A DNA stretch of 64,000 bases. Source: an uncultured Schumannella sp. (GTDB taxonomy: Bacteria > Actinomycetota > Actinomycetes > Actinomycetales > Microbacteriaceae). Positions 42,632 to 50,932 of the stretch are shown here, one piece after another. A program made the position numbers and the translations under genes. A model generated the notes under the pieces. That model saw nothing but the letters and a program-made list of their open reading frames with translations, had not been told where the DNA came from and searched no databases. Where the stretch lies: positions 1 through 64,000 of the forward strand of contig NZ_CAJQNT010000028.1 of the NCBI RefSeq assembly GCF_905479755.1. The letters are read 5' to 3'. How positions within the stretch are numbered: position 1 is the stretch's first letter; every line of letters starts with the position of its first letter.

Positions 42632-43323
42632 GCGCGGTCGCGACGCTGCGCGGGCTGGTCGAGCCCGGCTGGGCCGACGCGCTCGCGCCGGTCGCCGATG
42701 ACGTCCTTCGACTCCTCGCGTTCGCGCGCACCGAGACCGAGGCCGGCCGGCCGTGTCTTCCCGAGGCGCCGCGCATCCTGCGTGCCTTTCAGACGCCCTT
42801 CGAGGCGGTGCGCGTGCTCATCGTCGGCCAGGACCCGTACCCGACCCCCGGCCATGCGGTGGGGCTCGCCTTCTCGACCGAGGCCTCGGTGCGCCCGCTT
42901 CCGCGCAGTCTGCAGAACATCGCGCGCGAACTCCACGACGACGTCGGGGCGGGCTTGTCGGACGGTGATCTGAGCGGCTGGGCCGAGCGCGGCGTCCTGC
43001 TGCTGAACCGTGTGCTCACCGTGCAGGCCGGATCGCCGGGCTCGCATCGCGGCCGCGGCTGGGAGGCGGTCACGGCGTGCGCGATTCGGGCGCTCGCGGG
43101 GCGCGACGCTCCGCTCGTCGCGATCCTGTGGGGGCGCGATGCGGCGACGGTGCGTCCCCTCCTCGCGGAGCGGGCGATCATCGAGTCGGCGCACCCGAGC
43201 CCGCTCTCGGCGCGCCGCGGTTTCTTCGGGTCCCAGCCGTTCAGCCGAGCCAATGCGCTCCTCGAGGCTGCGGGGGCCGAGCCGATCGCCTGGGATCTGA
43301 CAAGTCCGCACGACGCGGCGTAG
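42628..43323 (+). CDS. ung: Uracil-DNA glycosylase
   Basis: 231 residues of family 1 UDG. The catalytic Asp is in [18 protein letters not shown], the uracil pocket Asn is in [11 protein letters not shown], and the leucine-intercalation loop is [16 protein letters not shown]. It removes uracil from DNA to start base-excision repair. Translation is coupled to the PRTase gene upstream. Confidence 0.96.
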   Translation: MSAVATLRGLVEPGWADALAPVADDVLRLLAFARTETEAGRPCLPEAPRILRAFQTPFEAVRVLIVGQDPYPTPGHAVGLAFSTEASVRPLPRSLQNIARELHDDVGAGLSDGDLSGWAERGVLLLNRVLTVQAGSPGSHRGRGWEAVTACAIRALAGRDAPLVAILWGRDAATVRPLLAERAIIESAHPSPLSARRGFFGSQPFSRANALLEAAGAEPIAWDLTSPHDAA

Positions 43324-43326
43324 GAT
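43321..43326 (+). promoter_or_regulatory. -10 hexamer built on the ung stop codon
   Basis: TAGGAT, whose TAG is the ung stop, then 7 bases and ATG 43334. Confidence 0.5.
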
Positions 43327-43333
43327 CGGCGCG

Positions 43334-43912
43334 ATGATCCCCGAGGAGTACAACCCGCGCGTCGCGCTGCGCCGGGCCAAGAAGCGCCGGGAGGCCCCGA
43401 TCGCGGAGTTCGCGTACGCCTTGCGCGACGCGACCGAGCGCGACATCCCCTACCTGCTGGAGATCTACAACCACTACGTCGCGAACTCCACCGTGACCTT
43501 CGACGAGGACCCGCAGACGCTCAAGGAGATGCGTGCCAAGTTCCGACTCGTCTCGAAGCTCGGCTTTCCGTGGATCGTTGCCGAGAGCCCGCGCGGCGAG
43601 ATCCTCGGCTACGCGATGGTTTCGCCGTGGAAGGCCAAGGCTGCCTACCGCTTCACCGTCGAGAACTCGATCTACCTGGGGCCGGCGTCGACCGGCAAAG
43701 GGCTCGGGTCGGCACTGATGGCCGAACTGCTCGAGCGCTCGAAGGCGGCCGGCATCAAGGAGATCGTGGCGGTGATCGCGGATCGCGGCGCCGACGCCTC
43801 GATTCGCCTGCACGAGGCGTACGGGTTCAAGGAGATCGGCCACATGGGCAAGGTCGGTTTCAAGTTCGGTCGCTGGCTCGGCACCGTCTTGATGCAGAAG
43901 AGCCTCAAGTAG
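43334..43912 (+). CDS. GNAT-family N-acetyltransferase (PAT/MddA-like)
   Basis: 192 residues. After about 25 basic residues, LRDATERDIPYLLEIYNHYV and STVTFDEDP match the phosphinothricin-acetyltransferase/MddA branch, and STGKGLGSALM is the acetyl-CoA loop. ADASIRLHEAYGFKEIG and VGFKFGRWL complete the pattern. Members acetylate methionine sulfone, sulfoximine or other amino acids. The N-terminal extension is unusual. Confidence 0.92.
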   Translation: MIPEEYNPRVALRRAKKRREAPIAEFAYALRDATERDIPYLLEIYNHYVANSTVTFDEDPQTLKEMRAKFRLVSKLGFPWIVAESPRGEILGYAMVSPWKAKAAYRFTVENSIYLGPASTGKGLGSALMAELLERSKAAGIKEIVAVIADRGADASIRLHEAYGFKEIGHMGKVGFKFGRWLGTVLMQKSLK

Positions 43913-43940
43913 ACCCCAGCGCTCGTGGGTTCCCGAGTTC

Positions 43941-43946
43941 TAGGCT
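43941..43946 (+). promoter_or_regulatory. -10 hexamer, leaderless start of the second VOC gene
   Basis: TAGGCT, six bases, ATG 43953. Confidence 0.55.
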
Positions 43947-43952
43947 CGGGGT

Positions 43953-44375
43953 ATGACCGTCGCACAACTCCGCCTGGTCCTGGAGACCGAGGACCTGGAT
44001 GCCGCTCTCGCCTTCTATCGCGACGTCGTTGGACTCCCCGAACTGGAGGCCTACGACGCGGACGGTGGTGCGCGGGTCGTGATCCTCGGGATCCCGACCG
44101 CCACCCTCGAGCTCGCGAACCCCGCGCAGGTCCGCTACATCGACGAGGTGGAGGTCGGGCGGGATGTCGCGCATCCGTACCCGCTCACGGTGCGGGTGGC
44201 ATTCGAGGTGCCGGATGCGCAGGAGGCCGCCGCGCGGCTCGTGGCGGGCGGGGCTGAGCCGGTCGCGCCGCCGACTCGAACGCCGTGGAACTCCCTCAAC
44301 GCTCGCGTTGAGGCGCCCGGAGGGATGCAGGTGACGGTCTTCGAGGAGCTCCCGGGCGATCAGGACGCGCCGTAG
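43953..44375 (+). CDS. VOC-superfamily (glyoxalase-like) protein
   Basis: 140 residues. The repeat LVLETEDLDAALAFYRDVVGL and the second half AFEVPDAQEAAARLVAGGAE with WNSLNARVEAPGGMQVTVFEE fit a single VOC module resembling bleomycin-resistance/dioxygenase-like proteins. Metal ligands are not obvious apart from Glu140-region acids. The 3' end overlaps the convergent lipoprotein gene by 16 bases. Confidence 0.88.
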   Translation: MTVAQLRLVLETEDLDAALAFYRDVVGLPELEAYDADGGARVVILGIPTATLELANPAQVRYIDEVEVGRDVAHPYPLTVRVAFEVPDAQEAAARLVAGGAEPVAPPTRTPWNSLNARVEAPGGMQVTVFEELPGDQDAP

Positions 44376-44980
44376 ACGACACGGGCGACCTCGTCGGCGA
44401 TCGTGACGACACGGTCGAACACGGTTTCACCGCCTCGCGCGTCGATGATGGAGATCCAGCTGTCCTCGCGGAGCACGTTGAGGATCGCGGGTGAACTCAC
44501 CGTGTCGCCGAGCTGGCCGAAGCGCACGAAGTCATCGAGGGTCTGCTCGTTGAGCCCTTGCGCGCGCAGGTCGGCGACGACTCCGGGGCGGGTGTCGGCG
44601 CCGAGCGGTGCGACCGAGATCGTGATGGTGGTGGCGGGATCGCTCTCGTCACCCCAGATGCAGGTGATGCCGCCCGCCTGCTCTTCGGGGGTCTCGTCGA
44701 TCAGATAGTCGCCCTCGTAGCGACCGCCGGGACCGCCGAGGAGCTCACGACCGTCGCGATCGAACTCGTCGAGCCGTTGCGGCGCGAGCATCGCCGCGCA
44801 CTCGCGGGGCTGGGTGAAGCCCGGCGGGGGCGGCGACGAGGGCGGCGCGGCAACGACCGGTGTCGTGGTGGCGATCGGGGAGGCGGGGGCGGCGACGGAG
44901 ACCGGCGCGGTCGCGCATCCGCCGAGAGCCAGCGACAACGCGACCGCGACCGCGGCTCGACGCAGGCGAACAGCTGACAT
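44360..44980 (-). CDS. Lipoprotein of unknown function (DUF3558-like layout)
   Basis: 206 residues. Signal peptide with lipobox LALGGC, a Pro/Ala/Thr-rich spacer, then a domain with two Cys (PRECAAML, ITCIWGD) about 55 residues apart, likely disulfide-linked. The layout matches the lipoprotein at 60439-61035, and the two may be distant paralogues. The function is unknown. A GAAGGGAG ribosome-binding site precedes ATG 44980. Confidence 0.85.
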   Translation of the reverse strand: MSAVRLRRAAVAVALSLALGGCATAPVSVAAPASPIATTTPVVAAPPSSPPPPGFTQPRECAAMLAPQRLDEFDRDGRELLGGPGGRYEGDYLIDETPEEQAGGITCIWGDESDPATTITISVAPLGADTRPGVVADLRAQGLNEQTLDDFVRFGQLGDTVSSPAILNVLREDSWISIIDARGGETVFDRVVTIADEVARVVYGAS

Positions 44981-45037
44981 CGGTCTCCCTTCGCGGGAGA
45001 ATCTACCAGGAGAAACTGAATTTCAGTCGTTTTACGT

Positions 45038-45071
45038 CGTTCGCCCGCCGACGAGAACCGGCGGGCGAACG
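45038..45071 (-). terminator. Perfect 13-bp hairpin after the GntR-ABC operon
   Basis: CGTTCGCCCGCCG/CGGCGGGCGAACG with loop ACGAGAAC, 4 bases after the permease stop. No U-tract follows. Confidence 0.75.
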
Positions 45072-45075
45072 GTGA

Positions 45076-45849
45076 TCAGCCGCGCGGAGTCGCCCCGCGA
45101 AGCAGCGCGAACCCGGCGAGCGCCGAGAGCGCCGTCGGGACGAGCAAGAGCGCGTAGGCCCCCGCGAATCCGAGCGAGACGAGGCTCTCGACGAGGGCAT
45201 CGCCGCTGTCCGTCACCACGATCAGGGCGATCACTCCGACAAGACCGAAGGCAAGGGTCACGAAATAGCCGATCAGCCCGTATTGCTTCCATCGGACGTA
45301 GAGGGCTGCCACCGCGGCTCCCGTGAAGAAGAAGAACACCAGCAGGACGAAGAAGATCCACGTCCGCTCCAGCGCTCCGCCGTCGCCGAAGTAGACGCTC
45401 GTGAACATCGTTCCGCCGAGGCCCCAGCCGTTCGTGGCGTCCTCGACGAACGCGAGGAGGCCGAGGAGCAGGGCCCAGCCGGCCGAGAGCAGGACGAAGG
45501 CCAGGGAGCTGCCGAGGTAGAAGTCCCGTCGCGTGGCGCCATAGCCGAGCGCGAGCGGGAAGGTCGCATTCATCGCCTGCACGGCCACGATGAGCATGTA
45601 GACGAACACGAAGGAGCTCGCGCCACTCCACTCGGTGCCGTCGGTCGCGGCCAGCTCGCCTCCCTCCGGCAGCGTCGCGCGAAGCAGCCACCAGATCAGC
45701 ATGTTGAGCACGAAGATCGTCGCCAGGATGATGAGCGGCAGCACGATCACCGTTGCCGGATTCGCGACGTGCAGTTTCACCACGTTCCAGAGTCGACGGA
45801 GCGCGGTCGGCGCCGGGCGGAGCGGGCTCGAGGTATCTAGGGCGGTCAT
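45076..45849 (-). CDS. ABC-2-type membrane protein of the YtrA-regulated transporter
   Basis: 257 residues with about six membrane spans and no periplasmic domain. MNATFPLALGYGATRRDFYLG is the conserved coupling region of ABC-2 antibiotic-type permeases. It pairs with the ATPase encoded just upstream (ATGA overlap). Such exporters act on cell-envelope antibiotics, lipids or peptides; the substrate is unknown. Confidence 0.88.
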   Translation of the reverse strand: MTALDTSSPLRPAPTALRRLWNVVKLHVANPATVIVLPLIILATIFVLNMLIWWLLRATLPEGGELAATDGTEWSGASSFVFVYMLIVAVQAMNATFPLALGYGATRRDFYLGSSLAFVLLSAGWALLLGLLAFVEDATNGWGLGGTMFTSVYFGDGGALERTWIFFVLLVFFFFTGAAVAALYVRWKQYGLIGYFVTLAFGLVGVIALIVVTDSGDALVESLVSLGFAGAYALLLVPTALSALAGFALLRGATPRG

Positions 45850-46733
45850 GATGCGAGGTACTCCTTCTCGCTGGAGTTGGTGAGGCGGACGATGAGCTGT
45901 TGGAGCGACACGGGGGCCAGCTCGAGGCCGACGGTGCGCGCCTCGGCGCGCTCGGCCTCCGTCAAGCGGCCGACGGTGGCCGAGGCCAGGCCGCCGATGC
46001 CCTCGCGGTGGATCACGTCGCGGCCCGCCGTGAAGCCGTCGACCACCGTGGCAGCGCCGACGAGGGTCGTCGCCGAGCCGCGCAGGTCCTCGGCGCTTTC
46101 ATCGATCAGGATGCGGCCCTCGTCAATCACGAGCACGTGTTCGAGCAGTTCGCTCACCTCGTCGATCAGGTGCGTCGACAGCACGACGGTGCGCGGGTGC
46201 TCACCCACATCGGCGAGCAGGCGGTCGTAGAACAGCTGCCGCGCAACGGCGTCGAGCCCGAGGTAGGGCTCATCGAAGAAGGTGAGGGGAGCGCGCGACG
46301 CGAGTCCGACGATCACGCCGACCGCCGAGAGCTGTCCGCGGGAGAGCTTCTTGATCCTGCGATCGACCGGGACGCGGAAGTCGTGCGCCAGACTGCGGGC
46401 GTACTCGGCATCCCAGTTGGTGAAGAACCAGGGGGCGCTGCGCAAGACGTGCTTGACCTTGAAGTCGTCGGGGTAGCGCTGGCTCTCCTTGATGAACGAG
46501 ATGTGTTCGAGCACGCGAGCGTTCTCGACGGGCGAGGCGCCGTAGAGCTCGATCGAGCCGGAGCTGGCGAACTCCTGGCCGGTGAGCAGCGACATGAGCG
46601 TCGTCTTGCCGGCGCCGTTGCGACCGAGCAGGCCGTAGATCTTCCCCTCGTCGAGGGAGAAGCTCACGTCGTCGACCGCCGTGACGTGGCGGAACCGCTT
46701 GGTGACGTTCGTCACCCGGGCGATGGTGGTCAT
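45846..46733 (-). CDS. ABC transporter ATP-binding protein (YtrB/BcrA-like)
   Basis: 295 residues. Walker A LLGRNGAGKTTL, Walker B LTFFDEPYLGLD and switch STHLIDEVSELL are intact. The signature motif is KKLSRGQLSAVGV, with LSRGQ in place of the canonical LSGGQ. The C-terminal third is the regulatory domain common in BcrA-type ATPases. It follows the GntR gene after 22 bases and overlaps the permease gene. Confidence 0.92.
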   Translation of the reverse strand: MTTIARVTNVTKRFRHVTAVDDVSFSLDEGKIYGLLGRNGAGKTTLMSLLTGQEFASSGSIELYGASPVENARVLEHISFIKESQRYPDDFKVKHVLRSAPWFFTNWDAEYARSLAHDFRVPVDRRIKKLSRGQLSAVGVIVGLASRAPLTFFDEPYLGLDAVARQLFYDRLLADVGEHPRTVVLSTHLIDEVSELLEHVLVIDEGRILIDESAEDLRGSATTLVGAATVVDGFTAGRDVIHREGIGGLASATVGRLTEAERAEARTVGLELAPVSLQQLIVRLTNSSEKEYLAS

Positions 46734-46755
46734 CGTGGTGTGTCCTTTGTGCGGA

Positions 46756-47115
46756 TCAGGGGGTCGGAGGGGTGTCGCGGATCATGCTCGCGAGCTGCTC
46801 GGCCGAAATGTCGAGCTTGGCGGCCTCGGCCAACAGCGGGACGAGGTACTGGTCGCGGAACCGCTCACGCCGTTCGGCGATGAGCCGAGTGCGGGCGCCG
46901 GATGCGACGAACATGCCGATCCCTCTCTTCTTGTAGAGGATCCCGGCGTCGACGAGCAGGTTGACGCCCTTCCCGGCGGTGGCCGGGTTGATGCGCAAGA
47001 ACGCGGCGAGTTCGTTCGTCGAGGGGACCTGTGATTCTTCGGGGAGCGCCCGCGCGATGATGTCGTTCTCGATCTGCTCAGCGATCTGCAGGAAGATCGG
47101 TCGGCCTTCATCCAT
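46756..47115 (-). CDS. GntR-family regulator, YtrA subfamily
   Basis: 119 residues, almost only the winged helix: PIFLQIAEQIENDII, VPSTNELAAFLRINPATAGKG and GILYKKRGIGMFV, plus a short dimerisation helix pair. This short form is the YtrA subfamily, which usually represses its own operon with ABC genes. AGGGAGG sits 6 bases before ATG 47115. An inverted repeat over the promoter is the probable operator. Confidence 0.93.
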   Translation of the reverse strand: MDEGRPIFLQIAEQIENDIIARALPEESQVPSTNELAAFLRINPATAGKGVNLLVDAGILYKKRGIGMFVASGARTRLIAERRERFRDQYLVPLLAEAAKLDISAEQLASMIRDTPPTP

Positions 47116-47165
47116 CGGCGCCCTCCCTTCGGCGGGATCCGTGGCGCCCAGGCTCCACGGGTTCA

Positions 47166-47208
47166 TTAGTCATGTAACTAACCAATCAGGCTGGCGCGGA
47201 GATGTCAA
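47166..47208 (-). promoter_or_regulatory. Promoter and probable operator of the GntR-ABC operon
   Basis: On the minus strand a perfect -35 TTGACA (47208-47203) is followed 17 bases later by TTGGTT (47185-47180). The inverted repeat TTAGT-N6-ACTAA (47166-47181) overlaps the downstream edge, so bound GntR would block polymerase. Confidence 0.6.
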
Positions 47209-47245
47209 GTGCGGGCATCGTGCGGCGGCGGTGCGGTCGGCGACC

Positions 47246-47251
47246 TAGGCT
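47246..47251 (+). promoter_or_regulatory. -10 hexamer, leaderless start of the amidase gene
   Basis: TAGGCT, six bases (CGACCC), GTG 47258. Confidence 0.55.
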
Positions 47252-47257
47252 CGACCC

Positions 47258-48682
47258 GTGTTCGAATTGCATCACCTCACCGCGAACGAGCAACTCGACG
47301 GCGTGCGCCGCGGAGACTGGACGCCAGGCGAACTCACCGCGCACTATCTCGAGCGCATCGCCCGTCTCGATCCCGAGATCGGTGCCTTCGTCGAGGTGAC
47401 GGCGGATCGCGCGCTCGAGCGCGCGGCGTGGCTTCAGAGCGTGAGCTCGCCGGTCTCACGCGCGTCGGCGTTGTGGGCGTTGCCCTTCGCCGACAAGGAT
47501 CTCGTCGCGCGCGCCGGGGTTCCGACGCGCTTCGGATCGCGCGCGATGGCCGACGTCGTGCCCGAGGCCTCCGACGAGATCGCCCTCGCCTTCGACGCGG
47601 CCGGAGCGGTAAGTCTCGGCAAGACCGCGACCCCCGAGTTCGGCCTCAGTGGCTACACCGAGCCGCTCGCGGGCCGGCCGGTGCGGAATCCCTACGATCT
47701 CGCGCTCGGCGTGGGCGGCTCGAGCGGGGGAGCGGCGGCCGCGGTCGCCGCCGGGCTGCTGCCGTTCGCGCCCGGATCCGATGGCGGCGGGTCGATCCGC
47801 ATCCCTGCCGCCGCCACGGGTCTCGTCGGACTCAAGCCCTCACGCGGACGCATCCCGAGCGCGGCAGGATTCGCCTCCCTCGGCGGGCTCGTCACGCACG
47901 GCCCGCTCGCTCGCACCGTCGGCGATGCGGCGCTCGTGCTCGACGCGCTCGTCGGGGCGGCCCCGTATCGTCACGCCACGGCCGCCCCGTCGTGGGAGGG
48001 GGGAGCGTTCCTCAACGCCGCCGTGCGCGGCGAGGGCCGGTTCCAGGTGGGCGTCACCGCCGATTCGCCCTGGGCGACGGAATTCGAGGTGGGACTCCAG
48101 CCCGAGGCGCGCGCGGCGCTCGCGTTCGCGACGACCGAACTCGCCGCGCTCGGGCACGGCGTCGAGGAGTTCGGGCTCGAGCCGGAGCCGGACTATCCGC
48201 GGATGTTCCTGCGGTTGTGGCAGGCGGCGGCGGCCGGCGTCCCGCTCGAGGGCGACGCCGTGGGGCTCGCGGAGACTCTCACCCGCTGGCTGATCGCCCG
48301 CGGGCGCGAGCTGAGCGCGCGCCAGCTCGGCGAGGCGCTGCAGTTCGCCGTCGCGTTCGAGCGCCGTCTGATCACCCAGCTCTCCGGGTACGATGCCGTG
48401 CTCACGCCGGTGCTCGCGGTCGTGCCTCCCGAACTCGGCTGGTATGACGCGGCGGATGCCGAGCGCAACTTCGCCCAGCAGGTCCGGGTCAGTCCCTTCA
48501 CGAGCATGGTCAACGTGGCGGGCCTTCCTGCTCTCGCCCTTCCCGTGCACCGCACCGCTGCGGGGATTCCGATGGGGGTTCAGCTGATCGGACGACCCGG
48601 CGGCGAGGATGTGCTGCTTGCGATCGGTGCGCAACTGGAGCGCCGGCTCGGCTGGCACCGCGTGCATCCGCCGCAGTGGTGA
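47258..48682 (+). CDS. Amidase-signature-family hydrolase
   Basis: 474 residues. The Ser-cisSer-Lys triad is visible: Lys in LPFADKDLV, Ser in GVGGSSGGAAAAV and the nucleophile Ser in GSDGGGSIRIPAA. Amidase-signature enzymes hydrolyse amides; sequence does not fix the substrate. A GatA role is unlikely because no gatB or gatC adjoins it. It diverges from the GntR operon. Confidence 0.92.
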   Translation: MFELHHLTANEQLDGVRRGDWTPGELTAHYLERIARLDPEIGAFVEVTADRALERAAWLQSVSSPVSRASALWALPFADKDLVARAGVPTRFGSRAMADVVPEASDEIALAFDAAGAVSLGKTATPEFGLSGYTEPLAGRPVRNPYDLALGVGGSSGGAAAAVAAGLLPFAPGSDGGGSIRIPAAATGLVGLKPSRGRIPSAAGFASLGGLVTHGPLARTVGDAALVLDALVGAAPYRHATAAPSWEGGAFLNAAVRGEGRFQVGVTADSPWATEFEVGLQPEARAALAFATTELAALGHGVEEFGLEPEPDYPRMFLRLWQAAAAGVPLEGDAVGLAETLTRWLIARGRELSARQLGEALQFAVAFERRLITQLSGYDAVLTPVLAVVPPELGWYDAADAERNFAQQVRVSPFTSMVNVAGLPALALPVHRTAAGIPMGVQLIGRPGGEDVLLAIGAQLERRLGWHRVHPPQW

Positions 48683-48741
48683 CTACCGTGGTGATCCCTC
48701 GGCGGCACTCCCGCGGCGGTCACGGTCACCTGCCAGACAAG

Positions 48742-48760
48742 TTAGCCAAGCCTTACCTAT
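48742..48760 (+). promoter_or_regulatory. DtxR/IdeR-type iron box
   Basis: TTAGCCAAGCCTTACCTAT matches the 19-bp DtxR/IdeR consensus at 13 positions, and at 16 if W/S degeneracy is allowed. It overlaps the -10 at 48758-48763, so iron-loaded repressor would silence the next gene. Confidence 0.6.
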
Positions 48761-48763
48761 ACT
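48758..48763 (+). promoter_or_regulatory. -10 hexamer of the SIP-domain gene
   Basis: TATACT, seven bases, ATG 48771; overlaps the iron box by three bases. Confidence 0.55.
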
Positions 48764-48770
48764 GAGGGCG

Positions 48771-49127
48771 ATGCTGCTTTCGGACCTGCTGCCCGCCACG
48801 ATCGCCTGGAACCCCGCTCCCGGCGATGTCGTGTTGCTCGCCGCGACGGCCGACGACCTCGAGCTGGTCGAGACGGTGCTCGCGACGTTGCCGCCGCGCA
48901 GCCGCGGCCGGGTCTTCGTGCAGGCCAACGGGGGCGCCGATCCGCGTGCGCTCCGGGCTCCCGGTCGGGTGTGCGTGACCTGGCTCGACGCCGATCGCGG
49001 GCAGACCGCGGCGGCGGCGGCGGAGGCCTGGCTCGCCGAAATGCTACCCACCGACGTCGAGCGCACCCATCGCGTCTACGCCTGGTTCTCCGGCGACCGC
49101 GCGGCCCGCACCCTCACGAACCAGTAG
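48771..49127 (+). CDS. Stand-alone SIP-domain protein (siderophore-interacting C-domain)
   Basis: 118 residues: LLAATADDLELVETVLATLP, RGRVFVQANG, then AAAAEAWLAEMLPTDVERTH and VYAWFSGDRAARTL. This is the C-terminal NAD(P)H-binding half of siderophore-interacting ferric reductases; the FAD-binding half is missing. The iron box over its promoter supports a role in iron handling. A domain this short could act with a separate flavoprotein or modulate a siderophore reductase (inference). The 3' end overlaps the next convergent gene by 14 bases. Confidence 0.8.
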   Translation: MLLSDLLPATIAWNPAPGDVVLLAATADDLELVETVLATLPPRSRGRVFVQANGGADPRALRAPGRVCVTWLDADRGQTAAAAAEAWLAEMLPTDVERTHRVYAWFSGDRAARTLTNQ

Positions 49128-49518
49128 CGCGCCGCGGCCGATAGCCGCCGAGTTCCAGCCCCGCCTCGATCTCGAATCGATTGCGCGTCGCCTCGCGCCC
49201 CGCCGCGAGGTAGAGCGGGACGAACGCGAGTCCGTAGCGCCGCCACTGCTCGACGTGCACGCGCTCATGCTCCAGCACACGGTCGCTCGTGTTGGTGCGC
49301 GTCAGGTAGACCGCACCGATCGTGGTGCCGCCGCGGCCGAACGCCCAACGCGGCAGGTTCTGAAAGAAGTGCACTCCGGCGCGGTGCTGGTAGTGCCCGA
49401 GCCACAGACACCCCCACGAGAAGGCGAGCACCGTCGCGACCGCGAACCCCGCGAGGGCGATCGGCGGCCAGCACACGACCGCCCGCGCCGCGCGGCGAAG
49501 GCGCCCGTCAGCGGCCAT
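49114..49518 (-). CDS. Small membrane protein with HExxH motif
   Basis: 134 residues. One hydrophobic segment at about 15-40, then LTRTNTSDRVLEHERVHVEQWRRYG, which is split here as VLEHERVH and VEQWRRYG. HERVH is an HExxH zinc-protease signature with a further Glu downstream (RFEIEAGLELGG). Its small size resembles minigluzincin-type proteins, but no function is known. It overlaps the flavoprotein gene start region by 11 bases and is probably co-transcribed with it. Confidence 0.75.
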   Translation of the reverse strand: MAADGRLRRAARAVVCWPPIALAGFAVATVLAFSWGCLWLGHYQHRAGVHFFQNLPRWAFGRGGTTIGAVYLTRTNTSDRVLEHERVHVEQWRRYGLAFVPLYLAAGREATRNRFEIEAGLELGGYRPRRATGS

Positions 49519-50923
49519 AGGTTTCCAGAAACCGCAACCAGACTTCGCTCACGGTGGGATACGCCGGAACCGCGTGCCAGAGCCGCTCGAGCGGAACCTC
49601 CGCCGCGATGGCGATCGTTGCCGCGTGCAGCATCTCGCCCACGCCGGGCCCGACGAAGGTCACGCCCACCAGCACCTGACGGTCCTCGTCGATGACCGCC
49701 CGCGCGTGGCCCTGGTAGTCGTCCGACTGCGCGGTGGCGCCGGCCACCCAGGAGAGGTCGTAGTCGACAACGCGGATGCGGATCCCGGCCTGCTCGGCGG
49801 CGGCGGCCGTCAGCCCGACCGAGGCCACCTCCGGATCGGTGAACGTCACCTGGGGCACGACCCGGGCATCCGCCGTCGCCACGTGGCGGCCCCACGGGGC
49901 GTCGTCGACGTCGGCGCCCGTCGCGCGCGCGACGATCACGTCCCCGGCCGCACGGGCCTGATACTTGCCCTGATGCGTCAGCAGCGCACGGTGGTTCACG
50001 TCGCCGACGCCGTAGAGCCAGTCGAAGTCGCGCACGCGCAACGTGTCGTCGACCTCGAGCCAGTCGCCCGGGGCGAGACCGACGGCCTCGAGCCCGAGGT
50101 CCTCGGTGCGCGCCACGCGGCCAGTCGCGACGATCACCTCATCGACGTCGAGAACTGATCCGTCATCGAGCTCCAGGTGGACGCCCGCCTCGTCGCGCGA
50201 GACCGAGACCGGCACGGTCCCGAGCGAGACGGTCGCGCCGCGCGCGCGGAGAGCGTCGGCGACCGCGTCGCCGGCGAACGGTTCCTGATCGCTCAACAGC
50301 GTGCTGCGCGCGAGCAGGGTGACCGTCGAACCGAGATCGACGTACGCGGTCGCGAGCTCCGCGGCGACGACACCGCCGCCGATGATTGCGAGCCGCTCGG
50401 GAACGCTTTTCGCGCTCGTCGCCTCGCGACTCGTCCAGGGCGAGGCATCCGCGAGGCCGGGGATCTCCGGCAGCACCGCGGCGCTGCCCGTGCTGATCGC
50501 CACCGCGTGGCGAGCCGTGAGCTCGGTCACGGTGCCGTCGGCCGCCGTGACCGCCACCGTGCGTTCGCCGGTCAGTCGGGCGTGGCCGCGCACGAGCTCG
50601 ATCCCGGCCCCGTTCAGCCAGGCCACCTGGGAGTCGTCGTTCCACTCGTGCACGATCCGGTCGCGGCGCGCCAGAATGCCGCGCGGATCGAGCGCACCCG
50701 TGACGGCGGCGCTCGCGCCCTCCACGGCGCGCGCGGCGCGCAGGACCGCTCCCGCGCGCAGTAGCGCTTTCGAGGGCATGCAGGCCCAGTACGAGCACTC
50801 GCCGCCGACGAGTTCGGCCTCCACGATGGCCGTGCGAAGGCCCCCCTGCACGGTGCGATCGGCGACGTTCTCACCGATCGCGCCCGCCCCGATCACGATG
50901 ACGTCGAATTCTCGCGTTGTCAT
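49508..50923 (-). CDS. FAD-dependent pyridine nucleotide-disulfide oxidoreductase
   Basis: 471 residues of the class I disulfide reductase family. FAD site VIVIGAGAIGENVAD, redox-active pair in GGECSYWACMPSKAL (Cys-x4-Cys), NAD(P) site AIIGGGVVAAELA, second FAD site YGVGDVNHRAL and C-terminal base in HAVPAYPTVSE. The substrate could be mycothiol disulfide, mercuric ion or a lipoyl protein; nothing adjacent decides. It lies next to an arginase-family gene with 9 bases between. Confidence 0.93.
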   Translation of the reverse strand: MTTREFDVIVIGAGAIGENVADRTVQGGLRTAIVEAELVGGECSYWACMPSKALLRAGAVLRAARAVEGASAAVTGALDPRGILARRDRIVHEWNDDSQVAWLNGAGIELVRGHARLTGERTVAVTAADGTVTELTARHAVAISTGSAAVLPEIPGLADASPWTSREATSAKSVPERLAIIGGGVVAAELATAYVDLGSTVTLLARSTLLSDQEPFAGDAVADALRARGATVSLGTVPVSVSRDEAGVHLELDDGSVLDVDEVIVATGRVARTEDLGLEAVGLAPGDWLEVDDTLRVRDFDWLYGVGDVNHRALLTHQGKYQARAAGDVIVARATGADVDDAPWGRHVATADARVVPQVTFTDPEVASVGLTAAAAEQAGIRIRVVDYDLSWVAGATAQSDDYQGHARAVIDEDRQVLVGVTFVGPGVGEMLHAATIAIAAEVPLERLWHAVPAYPTVSEVWLRFLETYGR

Positions 50924-50932
50924 CTGTCGAAG

